Below, piece by piece: positions 36,201 through 45,057 of a DNA stretch of 64,000 nucleotides (positions are counted from its first letter, which is position 1; the number at the start of each line of letters is the position of its first letter). A model generated the notes under the pieces. It was given only the letters and a program-made list of their open reading frames with translations. It was not told the origin of the DNA and searched no databases. Source of the DNA: Nodularia sphaerocarpa UHCC 0038 (lineage in GTDB: Bacteria; Cyanobacteriota; Cyanobacteriia; Cyanobacteriales; Nostocaceae); contig NZ_CP060140.1 of the NCBI RefSeq assembly GCF_022376295.1, positions 2,112,356-2,176,355 on the forward strand, read 5' to 3'. The position numbers and the translations under genes were made by a program.

Positions 36201-38105
36201 GCCATCTTCGGTGACGCTACTTGGAGATACTGCTAGGGTAATTGTAGGAGTAATATTAGCGATAATATTACCACTGATAGTGTACTGCCCCAAACTGCCG
36301 TAATCTGTGTAGCCAGTACCCAGAGGATCTCCTTTACCTACACCATCAATTTCGAGGTAATAGTTTCCAGCCGCCACACTTGTGTCGATAGTTGCAAACA
36401 GGGACTCTGTGGGATTGGAGGATACAATGAATGTACCAACAGAATCGAATAGCCTCGCTTGAATGTCTAGGTTTGGTCCGCGAGTGAAGGGATTCACGGT
36501 TAAGCTAATTGCACCAGCACCGGTGAAAAAACTATAGTAATCAATATCTGTATTACGTTCGATGATGCCATTACCACTCAATGTTGTACCAGAAATGGTC
36601 AGTGCCTTTGCTGTAGCAATTGTATCACCAGTATCATCTGTTCGGTAGCCAAAACCATTGTCGGTCGTAATAATGTTTAATTCATCTTCTGGAGTAGTTA
36701 CTTGTACTCCGTCATCGTTAACATAAGCATAAGAAGCATACTCGCCTTTGCTCCACTGGCTTAAGTTCCGTCCCTCTCCTCCCCCCATAATTGGTGCCCA
36801 GCCAGTATCACCGCTACCTTGTCCTGCGTAATATTCTGGGTCCTCTCCCGGTCTTGGCTCCTTAGTTCCATCATGGTTTAGTCCTAGTGTGTGACCTACT
36901 TCATGGGAGATAGTCTCAGCCGTAAGTATCTCAAGGTAATCAGCCGGAGACAATGCATTTTCTGAAAATGTAGCTATATCCGCACTAAAAATAAAAGCGG
37001 GAGTATCACGATCGTCATTGAAAGACGGTCTGAAGGCGACTCCTATCGTCCCTGCTGCTCCGAACCAGTCAGTGCTTCTACCACCGATAACAGCACGCAC
37101 ACCCCAGCGAGTATCGTTAGCATCACTCTTAATCAGATCGTTAATATCTGTTGGTGCTTGGGTTGTGACATTCACATTAAAGGGGCTAAAATCTTCGGCG
37201 ACACGCTGCCAAATATACTGGATTCTTTCGAGTTCAGTCGAGCTAAATGAGTCTGTATTGCCGTCTATGTCGAAGCGAGGGGTAGTAATATTAGCCCTAT
37301 TAAACTGCTCATTCCAGAGAGTACCAGAGGTGGTATGCCCGTTGAAATCTAAATAAATTGTGTGGTTGGCTCCTGCTAGGCTGTTGAGGAAGAAAGTCTG
37401 AGGCAAATCTAAAGCTGCTGATACAGGTGCTGTTAACTGTTGGGGTTCATTATTGATGCGATTTAGATCAACTAAAGGACGCGCACAACAAGATGAGCAA
37501 CTACACCCTAAAATGCGTGGATGTGCTGTAGGGATAACAGAATCTACACCTTCGTTGATATTCGGCTGCACAGATGTGATTTCTGGTTCAGTTACGTTAT
37601 TCCCTAGTGCCAACTTAGAACTAGGTGTTGTCTGATTCACTTCTGGGAATGCAGCACTTTCGGCTTCTGGTGTGGCAGTTGTCACAAAACTATCTGATAG
37701 ATTAATTTTATTAGTATTGGTGGGGTTGCCGATTAGACCCACATACGCTATGCGATCGCTTGTGCTATCTCTGGTATTCAGACTGCTGTTGCTGTTATGC
37801 AGAAGAATCGACTCAACGTTCCAAGTTCTGGTTAGTGATTGATGATTCTGTAAATTATCCAAACTCAGTTGCGTATTACCTAAGTACAAATATTCTGGAG
37901 AACCGTGAGAAACGATATGTAACCTGGTAATTTGCGAATTTTGTTGTAAGACTTCCGTAATTTCCGCAATCCCGTCTCGATTTGGCGAAAGAATAAATGT
38001 TTTTACTTTCTCAAGAACTCCGTTTTGTAGGCTTTTGTAGTTGGGAACGGAGGAATCAATAAAAACAACCGTATCTGTTTTAGAGAACAAAGAGTCATTT
38101 AACAT
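33261..38105 (-). CDS. Large secreted calcium-binding metalloprotease candidate
   Basis: A 1614-residue multidomain extracellular protein. In order: a DUF4347 domain (residues 1-~165, TDTVVFIDSSVPNYKSLQ, RLHIVSHGS); a cysteine cluster CSCSSCC at 201-207; a metzincin-like domain with zinc motif HEVGHTLGLNH at 401-411; a Calx-beta domain (~620-730); three near-identical 131-residue repeats carrying SDVDSANLASATVSITSGF; a cadherin-like repeat; and C-terminal RTX nonapeptides (GGNGNDYLDGGTGADTMTGG). There is no N-terminal Sec signal, which with the RTX end suggests type I secretion. It could be an adhesin or toxin-like protease; target unknown. Confidence 0.88.
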   Translation of the reverse strand: MLNDSLFSKTDTVVFIDSSVPNYKSLQNGVLEKVKTFILSPNRDGIAEITEVLQQNSQITRLHIVSHGSPEYLYLGNTQLSLDNLQNHQSLTRTWNVESILLHNSNSSLNTRDSTSDRIAYVGLIGNPTNTNKINLSDSFVTTATPEAESAAFPEVNQTTPSSKLALGNNVTEPEITSVQPNINEGVDSVIPTAHPRILGCSCSSCCARPLVDLNRINNEPQQLTAPVSAALDLPQTFFLNSLAGANHTIYLDFNGHTTSGTLWNEQFNRANITTPRFDIDGNTDSFSSTELERIQYIWQRVAEDFSPFNVNVTTQAPTDINDLIKSDANDTRWGVRAVIGGRSTDWFGAAGTIGVAFRPSFNDDRDTPAFIFSADIATFSENALSPADYLEILTAETISHEVGHTLGLNHDGTKEPRPGEDPEYYAGQGSGDTGWAPIMGGGEGRNLSQWSKGEYASYAYVNDDGVQVTTPEDELNIITTDNGFGYRTDDTGDTIATAKALTISGTTLSGNGIIERNTDIDYYSFFTGAGAISLTVNPFTRGPNLDIQARLFDSVGTFIVSSNPTESLFATIDTSVAAGNYYLEIDGVGKGDPLGTGYTDYGSLGQYTISGNIIANITPTITLAVSPSSVTEDGTTNLVYTFTRTENTTNALTVNYSVAGTATFNNDYSQIGAASFTDTTGTITFAANSATATLTIDPTADTIVESDETVVLTLNSGTGYTVGTATAVTGTITNDDFLNEPPVVTTTSPALSYTENATIAIDSAITVSDVDSTNLASATVSITSGFVAGQDILNFTNQNGITGSYNSNTGVLTLTGAATVANYQTALRAVTYTNTSDNPNTTTRTIGFSVNDGTDTSIQGTRNVTITAVNDAPVVTITGSPLSYTENATIAIDSAITVSDVDSANLASATVSITSGFVAGQDILNFTNQNGITGSYNSNTGVLSLTGAATVANYQTALRAVTYTNSSDSPNTTPRTISFQVNDGDLNSIAGTRNITISTVNGAPEVTITGSPLSYIENATIAIDSAITVSDVDSANLASATVSITSGFVAGEDILNFTNQNGITGSYNNSTGVLSLTGAATVANYQTALRAVTYTNTSDSPNTTPRTIGFTVNDGSLNSTTANRNINVTAVNDAPTDLNLSNSAVSENQAVGTIVGNLSTIDPDTGDTFTYSLVTGTGGTDNASFTISGNQLRTNAIFNSATKNSYSVLVRTTDQGNLSYDRQFSININPNNLDNVVTGTANNENFTTTAQKDIIDAQGGNDTIISTFANLQQNDTLNGGTGIDTLRITGEVGSLQQKDTLNPSTDAEARIIPGPNSIFGNLLTNFFGGTGFNPVVNTGETGDYAITINTNNANQLNIPGTTITGFERFDLSGFTDDITFIGNSGDDWIKAGAGNDNLTGGNGNDYLDGGTGADTMTGGRGNDSYYVDNVRDTITENAFQGTDTVFSTISYTLGNNLENLTLEGTSAINGTGNSLRNTLIGNSGNNVLNGRAGADIMIGGAGADILTGGSGNDQLYLGLNDGAVDIVNYALNDGADTVYEFVRGIGGDQIQFTGITNIDVVRSGSNTLLRLGDGTTGNSGFGNGQLLVTLSATSGFIADDVNVNLFGANFLFN
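34720..35898 (-). repeat. Three tandem ~393-bp coding repeats
   Basis: Conserved strings (for example TTATAGCTGAATCA) recur at 35021, 35414 and 35807, an exact 393-bp period (131 codons) inside the large secreted protein gene. Large stretches are identical between copies, indicating recent duplication or conversion. Confidence 0.9.
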
Positions 38106-38555
38106 TTTTATGATTTTTTCACCTGGTAACAGAATCTAATGTCTTGTTGCATTGAGGCTAGTTTTTACTAGTTCTGATGCAGACAAGTTTAAGTACAAAT
38201 AACACAGTAACATCTTTTATGTATAAGTACTACCGTGTTTTCTCGGATATGAGATTGATGAGCTTCTGAAGCAAGTTTGGTTTCGGGAATTGGGTTGGGT
38301 GCGATCGCAATTAGCCCCAACTCTCCTCCCAACTAGCTCAAACACAAATCCTTAATTTCTCAACTAACTGTTCCTGATGCTTTTTCCTCTTGTTCTCAAA
38401 TGCGCTAAATCAATCAACCAAAAACTTTTCTCCCTAAGAGCGATCGCGCAGCACTCTGTAAAGCCTACTACAGCATAGCTGCGCTGACTGCGTAGGAGTC
38501 TACAGTAAAGGCTCGGTAAATACCTAGGAATTCTTAATATTATTAAAAGTCAGTT
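38106..38555. other. 450-bp spacer upstream of the RTX-like gene
   Basis: Contains HIP1 octamers and a degenerate repeat-like stretch near 38440-38515; it is the likely promoter region of the large secreted protein and the 3' end of recJ. No gene seen. Confidence 0.5.
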
Positions 38556-40880
38556 TTATAAAGCAGGTTTATGAGCGATCGCTATAATTGTAGATAGAGG
38601 AACTTCGGTAAAATAATTTTGCTGAAATTGTTCTTCGCGGATGGCTGCTAAAAATCTTTCTAAAGCTGCATCGTTAAAGCCTTCTGAGTTCATTTTGGGA
38701 TTCCAACTAATTTGCAAATCACGGTCTTGTCTTGTGACAGTGAACCCCAAAGATTTTAAAGCTGCGATTCCCCAAAATAAAGTTTGGTCACGAATACCGA
38801 GTTTTCCTAACAGTTGGAAGCGGGTAACTGATTGATTTGTGCGACTCAAATATTTAGCAATACCAACCAAAGTCAGCCAAATTTCCTGGGGTGGTTGATG
38901 GTCGGGTTTACACCAGGCGATCGCTAATTGTTGATTATTATCAAGACATCGCTTTAACCATGCACGTAAATCATCCCAGTTCGTCGGACAATCTGCCATC
39001 AAAAGCGCTGAATGCTGATTTATCAGTTCAGAGTAATCTTGATTTCGCCAATCTAATATAATTTGAGTAGAAACGCAATTTATCGTCTCTGAATTAACCG
39101 CAAACCGAACAGCAATTAATCTAATTTCATAGCGTTTCTTAAAAGTATTATAATCTAATTCGGCAATGCAATCACACCTACCTATAGGTAATTCATCTTT
39201 ATAGTGTCCCCACCAAATACCAGGAAACGGGCTTTTAGTAGACTCATCCCGAATCTCAAAATCGGTTTTAATATATTGTACCTTTTTGCCTTTCCAATCC
39301 TGCTGATTACGATGCCAAGATTTTTCAAACCAGCAGTTTTTAATTAACAATTTTGGCACAGGGTTTCCCATCCCACAAGGTTCCAGAAGTTTGAGTTCCA
39401 AAAATAACTCTTTGCCTAAATCGGCGACAGTTACTGTTAAATCTGCTTGTACAGTTGGCGTGAGATTTGTTCCACCCAAAGATTGGCGTAACTGCTGATT
39501 AATTGCATCTGTAAATAACGGAATATTCTCCGCTAATAAACTCAAACCTGCTGCAAAGGGATGTCCGCCAAAGCTATGTAACAAATGTTCTTGCTGTTTT
39601 ACCAATTGGTATAAATCCACCGAATTGACAGAACGAGCAGAACCACGGGCTAACAGGGGAGTAGGGGTAGTATCTTTTGTTCGTTCTTCTGTACTCAATA
39701 AAATAGTGGGACGGCCTGTTTCTTGGGCTATTTGTCCAGCGACTAAACCCAACACTCCGGCTGGCCATTGGGTATCTTCTAAGACAATAACGCTGGTGGT
39801 TGATAAGTCTAGCCCGGAGAGTTTTTGCGCTACTTGGGCTTGGACATCTTTTTGTAAAGACTTGCGGCGAGTGTTAGCGAGTTCTGTAACTTCGGCTAAT
39901 TGATGACAATGTTTAATATCCCGGCTAGTTAATAATTCTACGCAAAAACTAGCATCGCCTTGAATGCGACTGACAGCATTAATGCGTGGTCCCAGACCGA
40001 AAGAAATATCTGTGGGGCGATCGCCATTTTTCTGACATAATTCTAATAATCGCCCTACCCCTGGCCGTCGTCGTGCTGTCGGTAGCTGCTGAAAGTCGGC
40101 TTGTAGTCTTTCAATACCTAACTGCGCTAAATACCGACAATCTCCACTTAATTGCACCAAATCGGCAATTAATCCCACAGCGACTAAATCGAATAAATCT
40201 GTTAATGGATTTTGTGGGACATCAGGTAGAGTTAAATAAAGAGCTTCAATTAACTTAAAAGCTACTGCTACCCCAGAAAGATGAAATAATTGATGTTCAC
40301 TGGGTAAATAGCGGGGGTTAATAATTGCTGTAACTGGTGGGCGTTGTTCAGGTAAAGTATGATGGTCTGTGACTATGACATCTATACCTAACTGTTGAGC
40401 ATAAATAATTTCATTAATATTTGTACTTCCTGTGTCGCAAGTCACAATTAACTTACAACCTTGTTTTTGTAAATTATCAATTCCTAGATAATTGAGTCCG
40501 TGGGATTCTTTAAGGCGATTAGGAATGTAATAAATTAACTGGAAATTTTGCGCGAAAAACTGTCCCAAACCATCCCATAAAACAGCAGTGGCGGTAATAC
40601 CGTCAGCGTCAAAGTCTCCCCAAATGGCAATTTTATCATTGTTATTCCGTGCCAGTTGCAACCTTTCCATAGCTAACTGCATTTCTGCACCAAACTCAAA
40701 AGGACTGGCTGGCTGATAACTTTTATAGTTAGTAAAAGCTGCTAATTGTTGTTCATCCTTAATTCCCCTTTTCCACAACAATTGCGCTGCATATAATCCC
40801 CTTGATGCTGGTGTATACTGTTTCACCATTTGGATGAACCAGTCTGGTGGTTGTTCAGGTGTTGCTATAATCCACTGCAT
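38556..40880 (-). CDS. recJ: Single-stranded-DNA-specific exonuclease RecJ
   Basis: A 774-residue 5'-3' ssDNA exonuclease for recombinational and mismatch repair. DHH-family motifs: IWGDFDADGITATAV (residues ~86-100), CDTGSTN, VTDHHTLPEQ, and DHHA1-type SFGGHPFAAGLSL further on. At 774 residues it is longer than E. coli RecJ (577 in my recollection), with a C-terminal extension of ~200 residues seen in cyanobacteria (WFEKSWHRNQQDWKGKK and following), of unknown role. ATG at 40880. Confidence 0.95.
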   Translation of the reverse strand: MQWIIATPEQPPDWFIQMVKQYTPASRGLYAAQLLWKRGIKDEQQLAAFTNYKSYQPASPFEFGAEMQLAMERLQLARNNNDKIAIWGDFDADGITATAVLWDGLGQFFAQNFQLIYYIPNRLKESHGLNYLGIDNLQKQGCKLIVTCDTGSTNINEIIYAQQLGIDVIVTDHHTLPEQRPPVTAIINPRYLPSEHQLFHLSGVAVAFKLIEALYLTLPDVPQNPLTDLFDLVAVGLIADLVQLSGDCRYLAQLGIERLQADFQQLPTARRRPGVGRLLELCQKNGDRPTDISFGLGPRINAVSRIQGDASFCVELLTSRDIKHCHQLAEVTELANTRRKSLQKDVQAQVAQKLSGLDLSTTSVIVLEDTQWPAGVLGLVAGQIAQETGRPTILLSTEERTKDTTPTPLLARGSARSVNSVDLYQLVKQQEHLLHSFGGHPFAAGLSLLAENIPLFTDAINQQLRQSLGGTNLTPTVQADLTVTVADLGKELFLELKLLEPCGMGNPVPKLLIKNCWFEKSWHRNQQDWKGKKVQYIKTDFEIRDESTKSPFPGIWWGHYKDELPIGRCDCIAELDYNTFKKRYEIRLIAVRFAVNSETINCVSTQIILDWRNQDYSELINQHSALLMADCPTNWDDLRAWLKRCLDNNQQLAIAWCKPDHQPPQEIWLTLVGIAKYLSRTNQSVTRFQLLGKLGIRDQTLFWGIAALKSLGFTVTRQDRDLQISWNPKMNSEGFNDAALERFLAAIREEQFQQNYFTEVPLSTIIAIAHKPAL

Positions 40881-41003
40881 GGAATTAACTAAAAATTAAA
40901 AACTCAGGAATTTTGCGAAAATAAATCAAAATATGACAAATAAATTTATTGCTTTATTACATGAAAAGTCTACCATTGCAACAGTAATCTCATGTAGATT
41001 ATG

Positions 41004-41465
41004 TTAATTAAGGATACTACCGCAGTTTTGAATAGATTCCTCATATATTAGGTTTTTTACTTTTCGTCCAGTTTTCAAATCTTCATAAACGGCATTATAT
41101 ATGATAGTTACTACATCGCCAGAATTGTATCCAAATATCCTATCGATGAAATCTGGTGGAGCCAGATCGTATCCGTTTTTAGTATTTATACCGCAACAAT
41201 GAGGATACTTCTTAACATATTCGCTAAAACTTCCATAAGGTACTATTTGTATATAGGTTAGATTAGTATCGAAGTTTTGACTTAAGCCATTAACTAGGAT
41301 TGATTGCTGAAAGTTAATCTGGTCAAAAAAGAGTTTAATTTTTTCTTCATCAGATATAAAGCGCATTTGTGCAAAACAAAAACCCGAATAATTCAAAGCA
41401 AAGTAGCAAGAGACAATCGCTATTAGTCCTACTACCATTGAGAGCAAGATCCTGACGTGTTTCAT
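41004..41465 (-). CDS. Hypothetical membrane-anchored protein
   Basis: A 153-residue protein with one N-terminal hydrophobic segment (ILLSMVVGLIAIVSCYFAL, residues ~6-24), then a soluble part. No recognised domain; it contains PHCCGINTKNGYD and ends in NLIYEESIQNCGSIL. It may be exported or anchored. ATG at 41465. Divergent to the next hypothetical secreted protein with a 77-base spacer. AT-rich, as is its neighbour. Confidence 0.6.
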   Translation of the reverse strand: MKHVRILLSMVVGLIAIVSCYFALNYSGFCFAQMRFISDEEKIKLFFDQINFQQSILVNGLSQNFDTNLTYIQIVPYGSFSEYVKKYPHCCGINTKNGYDLAPPDFIDRIFGYNSGDVVTIIYNAVYEDLKTGRKVKNLIYEESIQNCGSILN

Positions 41466-41545
41466 TGCGTTATACCAATGTTGATTACTGCTGATTTTAC
41501 CATAAAACAGTTACTATAGAGAAATCTTCTTCAGCATCCCTCGTG

Positions 41546-42313
41546 ATGAATATCTACATCAATCAGATTCTGATAAGTATAGTGATAACTGCCTTAATGT
41601 TAGTACCTTGTGCTAATTCTGAGCCTATTAATAGATATTGCCTCTCTGAGATCAAGCAGAAATATAAAAGCAGTAATCTCTTTGCCAAACCAGCAACGCA
41701 AATTACTGTCCCAGTTGATAATGGTAATACATTTTATATAACTAAATCACACAATGATTATTTATTAGTAGAAAAGAGAGGGGATAAAAAAAATTTCCAA
41801 ACAGTGCAAGCTAATCAATATGAATATGGAGAAATTAATGAATTAATTTTGAGCCAGGGTGGTAATTGGCTCTGGGTTAATGGCGATGAAACAGATTATG
41901 TTGTTTTAATCAAGACTTATAAAACCTCAATCGAGCTTGAAACTCTGATACCTCTTCCTAAACTTTACAGTAAGCCATGTTCATTTATAGGGGAATGGTG
42001 GAGTAACTGTATTCTGGCGCAAGGTCACTATAGTTACGTATTAGATCGTGTATTTGTAACTGGTCATAGCCCAACATTGTTTGGTAGCTCAAACTTATCT
42101 ACTTATGAAATTACAGGTAAAAAAGTAAAACTTTTAAAGGCTAATCAACCCATATCTTCAGTATTAGTTAATTCGCAGCAGCAATACCCACAGAGGCTAG
42201 TAGAGATTTCAAAACCAAGTGGAGTTATTTTCCGCGATATCAATGAAAGTGACATATTTTATGATGGTGAAAATTTTACACCACTAAAAAAATGCTCAAG
42301 AGATGAAATTTAG
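41546..42313 (+). CDS. Hypothetical secreted protein
   Basis: A 255-residue protein from ATG 41546 (a GTG codon just before is also possible). The N-terminus NIYINQILISIVITALMLV looks like a signal peptide, followed by CANSEPIN as a possible cleavage region. The body is beta-rich with repeated short strands (FYITKSHNDYLLVEKRGDKK, WLWVNGDETDYVVLIK), perhaps a propeller-like fold, and contains CSFIGEWWSNC. I recognise no family. Convergent with the GNAT acetyltransferase with only three bases between stops. Confidence 0.65.
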   Translation: MNIYINQILISIVITALMLVPCANSEPINRYCLSEIKQKYKSSNLFAKPATQITVPVDNGNTFYITKSHNDYLLVEKRGDKKNFQTVQANQYEYGEINELILSQGGNWLWVNGDETDYVVLIKTYKTSIELETLIPLPKLYSKPCSFIGEWWSNCILAQGHYSYVLDRVFVTGHSPTLFGSSNLSTYEITGKKVKLLKANQPISSVLVNSQQQYPQRLVEISKPSGVIFRDINESDIFYDGENFTPLKKCSRDEI

Positions 42314-42316
42314 TAT

Positions 42317-42946
42317 TTATTGATCATTTATTTGAGTTTCATTTACTAGGGGATTGAGAATTATTTCGTTAGCAACGCCTTCAGATTTGCGTGTGCGAAT
42401 TGCGGGACGGGTTCGCCTGTAACCCGCTCTTTCAGCTTTTTGATGTTCGTAATCAATGAGTCTGCCATAATGTTCATGCTTGCTTAAATTCATCGACAAG
42501 AAAATATGCTGACGGATATTTCCAAATCCTTTCCGGTTAAAAAACTTAACTGCGGGATTGTTGGTAGGATCTGTATCGACTAGCATGAACCGCGCCCCAT
42601 CTTCAATCATACGCGCGATCGCCTTATCAACTAACTTATCTGCTACTCCCCGACGCTGAAATTTCGGATTCACAGCTAGCCATAATATGTAACCATAAGT
42701 CCAGGATGCTTTGGTGATGATGGTTCCTAAAATAAACCCCGCCAATTCTCCGTCTGTTTCTGCAACCAGACAATATTCTGGATCTGTATTGTACAGTCCT
42801 ATGACCTCCCATTCATCCCAGGTGCGATATAAATAAGGATATAAATCGCTCGTAAATAGCTGTTCTCCCAAGTGGTAAACCGGCGCAATATCGTCTATCC
42901 CTAATTCACGAACATAAATTAAATCAGTTTCATCAAAGCTTTGCAT
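42317..42946 (-). CDS. GNAT family N-acetyltransferase
   Basis: A 209-residue GNAT enzyme. Acetyl-CoA pyrophosphate-loop motif A is PKFQRRGVADKLVDKAIARM (Q/R-x-x-G-x-A/G), preceded by ILWLAVN, with the motif B region PAVKFFNRKGFGNIRQHIF. The C-terminal ~60 residues (AERAGYRRTRPAIRTRKSEGV) form a basic tail. The substrate is not evident. ATG at 42946; 16 bases downstream of the nuclease gene end, probably in the same transcript. Confidence 0.88.
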   Translation of the reverse strand: MQSFDETDLIYVRELGIDDIAPVYHLGEQLFTSDLYPYLYRTWDEWEVIGLYNTDPEYCLVAETDGELAGFILGTIITKASWTYGYILWLAVNPKFQRRGVADKLVDKAIARMIEDGARFMLVDTDPTNNPAVKFFNRKGFGNIRQHIFLSMNLSKHEHYGRLIDYEHQKAERAGYRRTRPAIRTRKSEGVANEIILNPLVNETQINDQ

Positions 42947-42962
42947 ATATTTCTCCTATAAT

Positions 42963-43760
42963 TCAGAGAGATACTTCTTGAATATTGGCAAGATTGGGTA
43001 AAAATTTCTGCTGATTTTCCGCGCTGGCTTGTTTGCGATGGCAACGGGTGGCAAAATGACAATAATTACAATCTTGACTATTTTCCGGTACTTGGGGAAA
43101 TAGTTGATTTCTTTGGTAGTCTTCTAACCAATCCGTTAATTTATGCAAAAGTTGATTAAGTTTCTTAGCTGTTTGCTGATGCTTAGTAGAATTATAATTA
43201 AAAGTAATGTTTTGCGGTTGACTTTCAGACTGGACAAACCAGTAAGTCATAGAAATATCTTTGGGTAAATAGTCGCTCGTCTCAGCTAATACATACAAAT
43301 AAAGACGTGTTTGCCAATTCTGTTCTAATTTGCGTTGATTTGGTGGTTTAGGATAAGTTTTCCAGTCGAGGATTTGGGCTTTTTGACTATCTGCTATGAA
43401 TAAATCATAAACAACCGTCAGTAAATAATCTTGAATTTGCAGTATGCGGTAATGTTCGCTTTCACGGAAAGTTTGGGAGTCAGTTGGTGTTAAGATTTCT
43501 GGTGCTGCATTGGTAAAACCTGACATCCAGCTTTTTAGTTGAGTATCCGCTTGCAGTAAACTATCAATTGGTAAACCCATTTCTCGCTGTTGCATCAGCA
43601 GGTGAAACTGACTACCCAAAATCTGGTGTTCTTCGTGTTTGGGATCTAAGGGCGTGTTGAGTTTTTCTAAGTAAGTGTGTTGAAATTTACGCGGACAAGC
43701 TTCTAGTAAGTTGAGATGTCCTTGAGACAGGCGTAACAGTGGTATTGTTTCTGACAGCAT
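42963..43760 (-). CDS. PD-(D/E)XK nuclease-like protein, Cas4/RecB type
   Basis: A 265-residue protein from ATG 43760 (MLSETIPLLRLSQGHLNLL); the longer 298-residue frame is less likely. LLEACPRKFQHTYL gives the first Cas4-like cysteine, AQILDWKTYPKPPNQRKLE is the D-x-K nuclease motif (ILDWKTY), and CNYCHFATRCHRK near the C-terminus supplies three more cysteines for a 4Fe-4S cluster. It is thus a RecB-like/Cas4-like nuclease. No other CRISPR genes are present. Upstream of the acetyltransferase on the same strand. Confidence 0.85.
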   Translation of the reverse strand: MLSETIPLLRLSQGHLNLLEACPRKFQHTYLEKLNTPLDPKHEEHQILGSQFHLLMQQREMGLPIDSLLQADTQLKSWMSGFTNAAPEILTPTDSQTFRESEHYRILQIQDYLLTVVYDLFIADSQKAQILDWKTYPKPPNQRKLEQNWQTRLYLYVLAETSDYLPKDISMTYWFVQSESQPQNITFNYNSTKHQQTAKKLNQLLHKLTDWLEDYQRNQLFPQVPENSQDCNYCHFATRCHRKQASAENQQKFLPNLANIQEVSL

Positions 43761-43886
43761 TTTTTTATCTCTATTCCTGGTTTGAGGGACTGAAGTCCCT
43801 ACTACAAACTTAAGAGAAAAAATAAAAGGCGGAAGGATGAATTTTGCCTTTTCCTTCATCCCTCAACCTTTTTATGTACCTGATGC

Positions 43887-44090
43887 TTATTTAATGTTAG
43901 CCCGTGCGTCCCTGACTGCGGCAAAGAAAAAGAATCCGGTGAGGGGAATGCTCAATCCGAGGATAATTGCAGTTACCTGAACGCCGAAATCTGGTTGTCC
44001 AGAAGTAAGTTCAAACACCGAACCAACGGCGGCGATCGCTGTTATGCAAGAACCACCCAGAAATAAACCGCTTTTTGGAGTTAAATACAC
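43887..44090 (-). CDS. Small two-span membrane protein
   Basis: A 67-residue protein with two hydrophobic segments (GLFLGGSCITAIAAVGSVF and VTAIILGLSIPLTGFFFFAA), ending ARANIK. Its compositions and placement just after def on the same strand, with a 10-base gap, suggest cotranscription. No family recognised with certainty; small membrane proteins of this kind are common next to housekeeping genes in cyanobacteria. Confidence 0.72.
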   Translation of the reverse strand: MYLTPKSGLFLGGSCITAIAAVGSVFELTSGQPDFGVQVTAIILGLSIPLTGFFFFAAVRDARANIK

Positions 44091-44100
44091 TATATGTCCC

Positions 44101-44664
44101 CTATACTACTGGTTTCACGGCTTGATAAGAAAAGCCATTTTTAGATAACTCCTGAGCCAAAGTCAAGGAATTATCCACACGATCTACAAATACCACGCCT
44201 TTGAGGTGATCCATTTCGTGTTGAATGCAGCGTGAAAGTAAGTCCGTAGCTTTGAGGGTTTTGGGACGACCGTATTCATCTTTATAAGCGATTTCCACGG
44301 CTTCGGGACGCTTTACGTCTAAATAAACGTTAGGAATGCTTAAACACCCTTCTTGGGCAACGCAGACTTCTTTGCTCATCTGTTTGATTGTGGGGTTAAT
44401 CAATACCAGTGGCGGATGATCTGGGTTATCTGGTTCGCAATCGATGACAATCAGTTGTTTATGAATTCCCACTTGAGGCGCAGCCAAACCAATGCCATCG
44501 CTACTGTACATCGTTTGCAGCATTTCCCTTACCAATTGACGAATTTCATCGTCTATTTTAGTAATCCGCTTGGCATCTTGACGCAGCACGCGATCGCCTA
44601 GATAGTGAAGTGTCAAGGGCGGATTTTTTAACTTTTTTTTCTCGACAGCAATTTCAGAGGGCAT
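44101..44664 (-). CDS. def: Peptide deformylase
   Basis: Removes the N-formyl group from new proteins, using Fe2+ or Zn2+. The three family motifs are present: GIGLAAPQVG, EGCLS (EGCLSIP), and HEMDH (QHEMDHLKGVVF). From ATG 44664 it is 187 residues, MPSEIAVEKKK; an ATG three codons upstream is possible. It is full length and uninterrupted. Convergent-facing relative to the degenerate TnpB tail upstream. Confidence 0.96.
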   Translation of the reverse strand: MPSEIAVEKKKLKNPPLTLHYLGDRVLRQDAKRITKIDDEIRQLVREMLQTMYSSDGIGLAAPQVGIHKQLIVIDCEPDNPDHPPLVLINPTIKQMSKEVCVAQEGCLSIPNVYLDVKRPEAVEIAYKDEYGRPKTLKATDLLSRCIQHEMDHLKGVVFVDRVDNSLTLAQELSKNGFSYQAVKPVV

Positions 44665-44716
44665 GATAATCAATGACTAAGTTGTGAAAATTCCTACTAT
44701 CTCAATTCTTTGAACC

Positions 44717-44848
44717 TCACACGACTTGAAGTCGCGTGATTCCTGCTTCAACGATCTGTGCCTGAATTGCTCCAGGACTTACAAGTTCTCCACAGGCGTT
44801 TATAGCCTCCGGCGCACCGACGGCGACTTTTAAACAAGTACCTAAAAG
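44717..44848 (-). pseudogene. TnpB C-terminal fragment (IS200/IS605 family)
   Basis: On the minus strand the sequence reads VGAPEAINACGELVSPGA and then IQAQIVEAGITRLQVV followed by TGA. INACGE and VEAGI are typical of TnpB C-terminal tails in cyanobacterial IS200/IS605-type elements. Upstream of this stub the frame is lost, about 43 codons remaining. It overlaps a hairpin (44718-44738) like the right end of such elements. No tnpA is present, so the element is a remnant. Confidence 0.7.
44718..44738. mobile_element. Right-end-like hairpin of an IS200/IS605 remnant
   Basis: CACACGACTT-G-AAGTCGCGTG forms a hairpin with one mismatch that overlaps the end of the TnpB fragment, where right ends and guide-RNA scaffold sequence of this family normally lie. 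Confidence 0.5.
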
Positions 44849-45057
44849 TTAACCCTTCGACTTCGCTCAGGGTTAACATCAAGCGAAGTCGAGATGTTAA
44901 GTATGTTTAACCTCTGTACCTTAAAGATTTTACCTACCAGAGGAGCGATACAAAAGTATCTATTTCCTGATAGAACCCCATATCTTTAGTTGTCGTGGTT
45001 CAGTTGTAGCTTGGTTTTCGCTATGTATATAGTTTAGCAGAATTATAGAACGCCTAA
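44849..45057. other. Body of a possible decayed IS element
   Basis: No gene. It contains a repeat-like stretch CCTTCGACTTCGCTCAGGG near 44855-44872 with a related inverted copy CAAGCGAAGTCGAGATG just after. It lies between the two hairpins that may be the ends of the remnant. Confidence 0.4.

Noticed and set aside
37018..37356. Open frame antisense to the secreted metalloprotease gene
   Set aside because: It lies inside a clear domain on the other strand and its residues show no coding pattern of their own.
42963..43760. Cas4 of a CRISPR system
   Set aside because: The Cas4-like cysteines and nuclease motif are there, but no cas1, cas2 or array lies in the window; RecB-like nuclease is the safer name.
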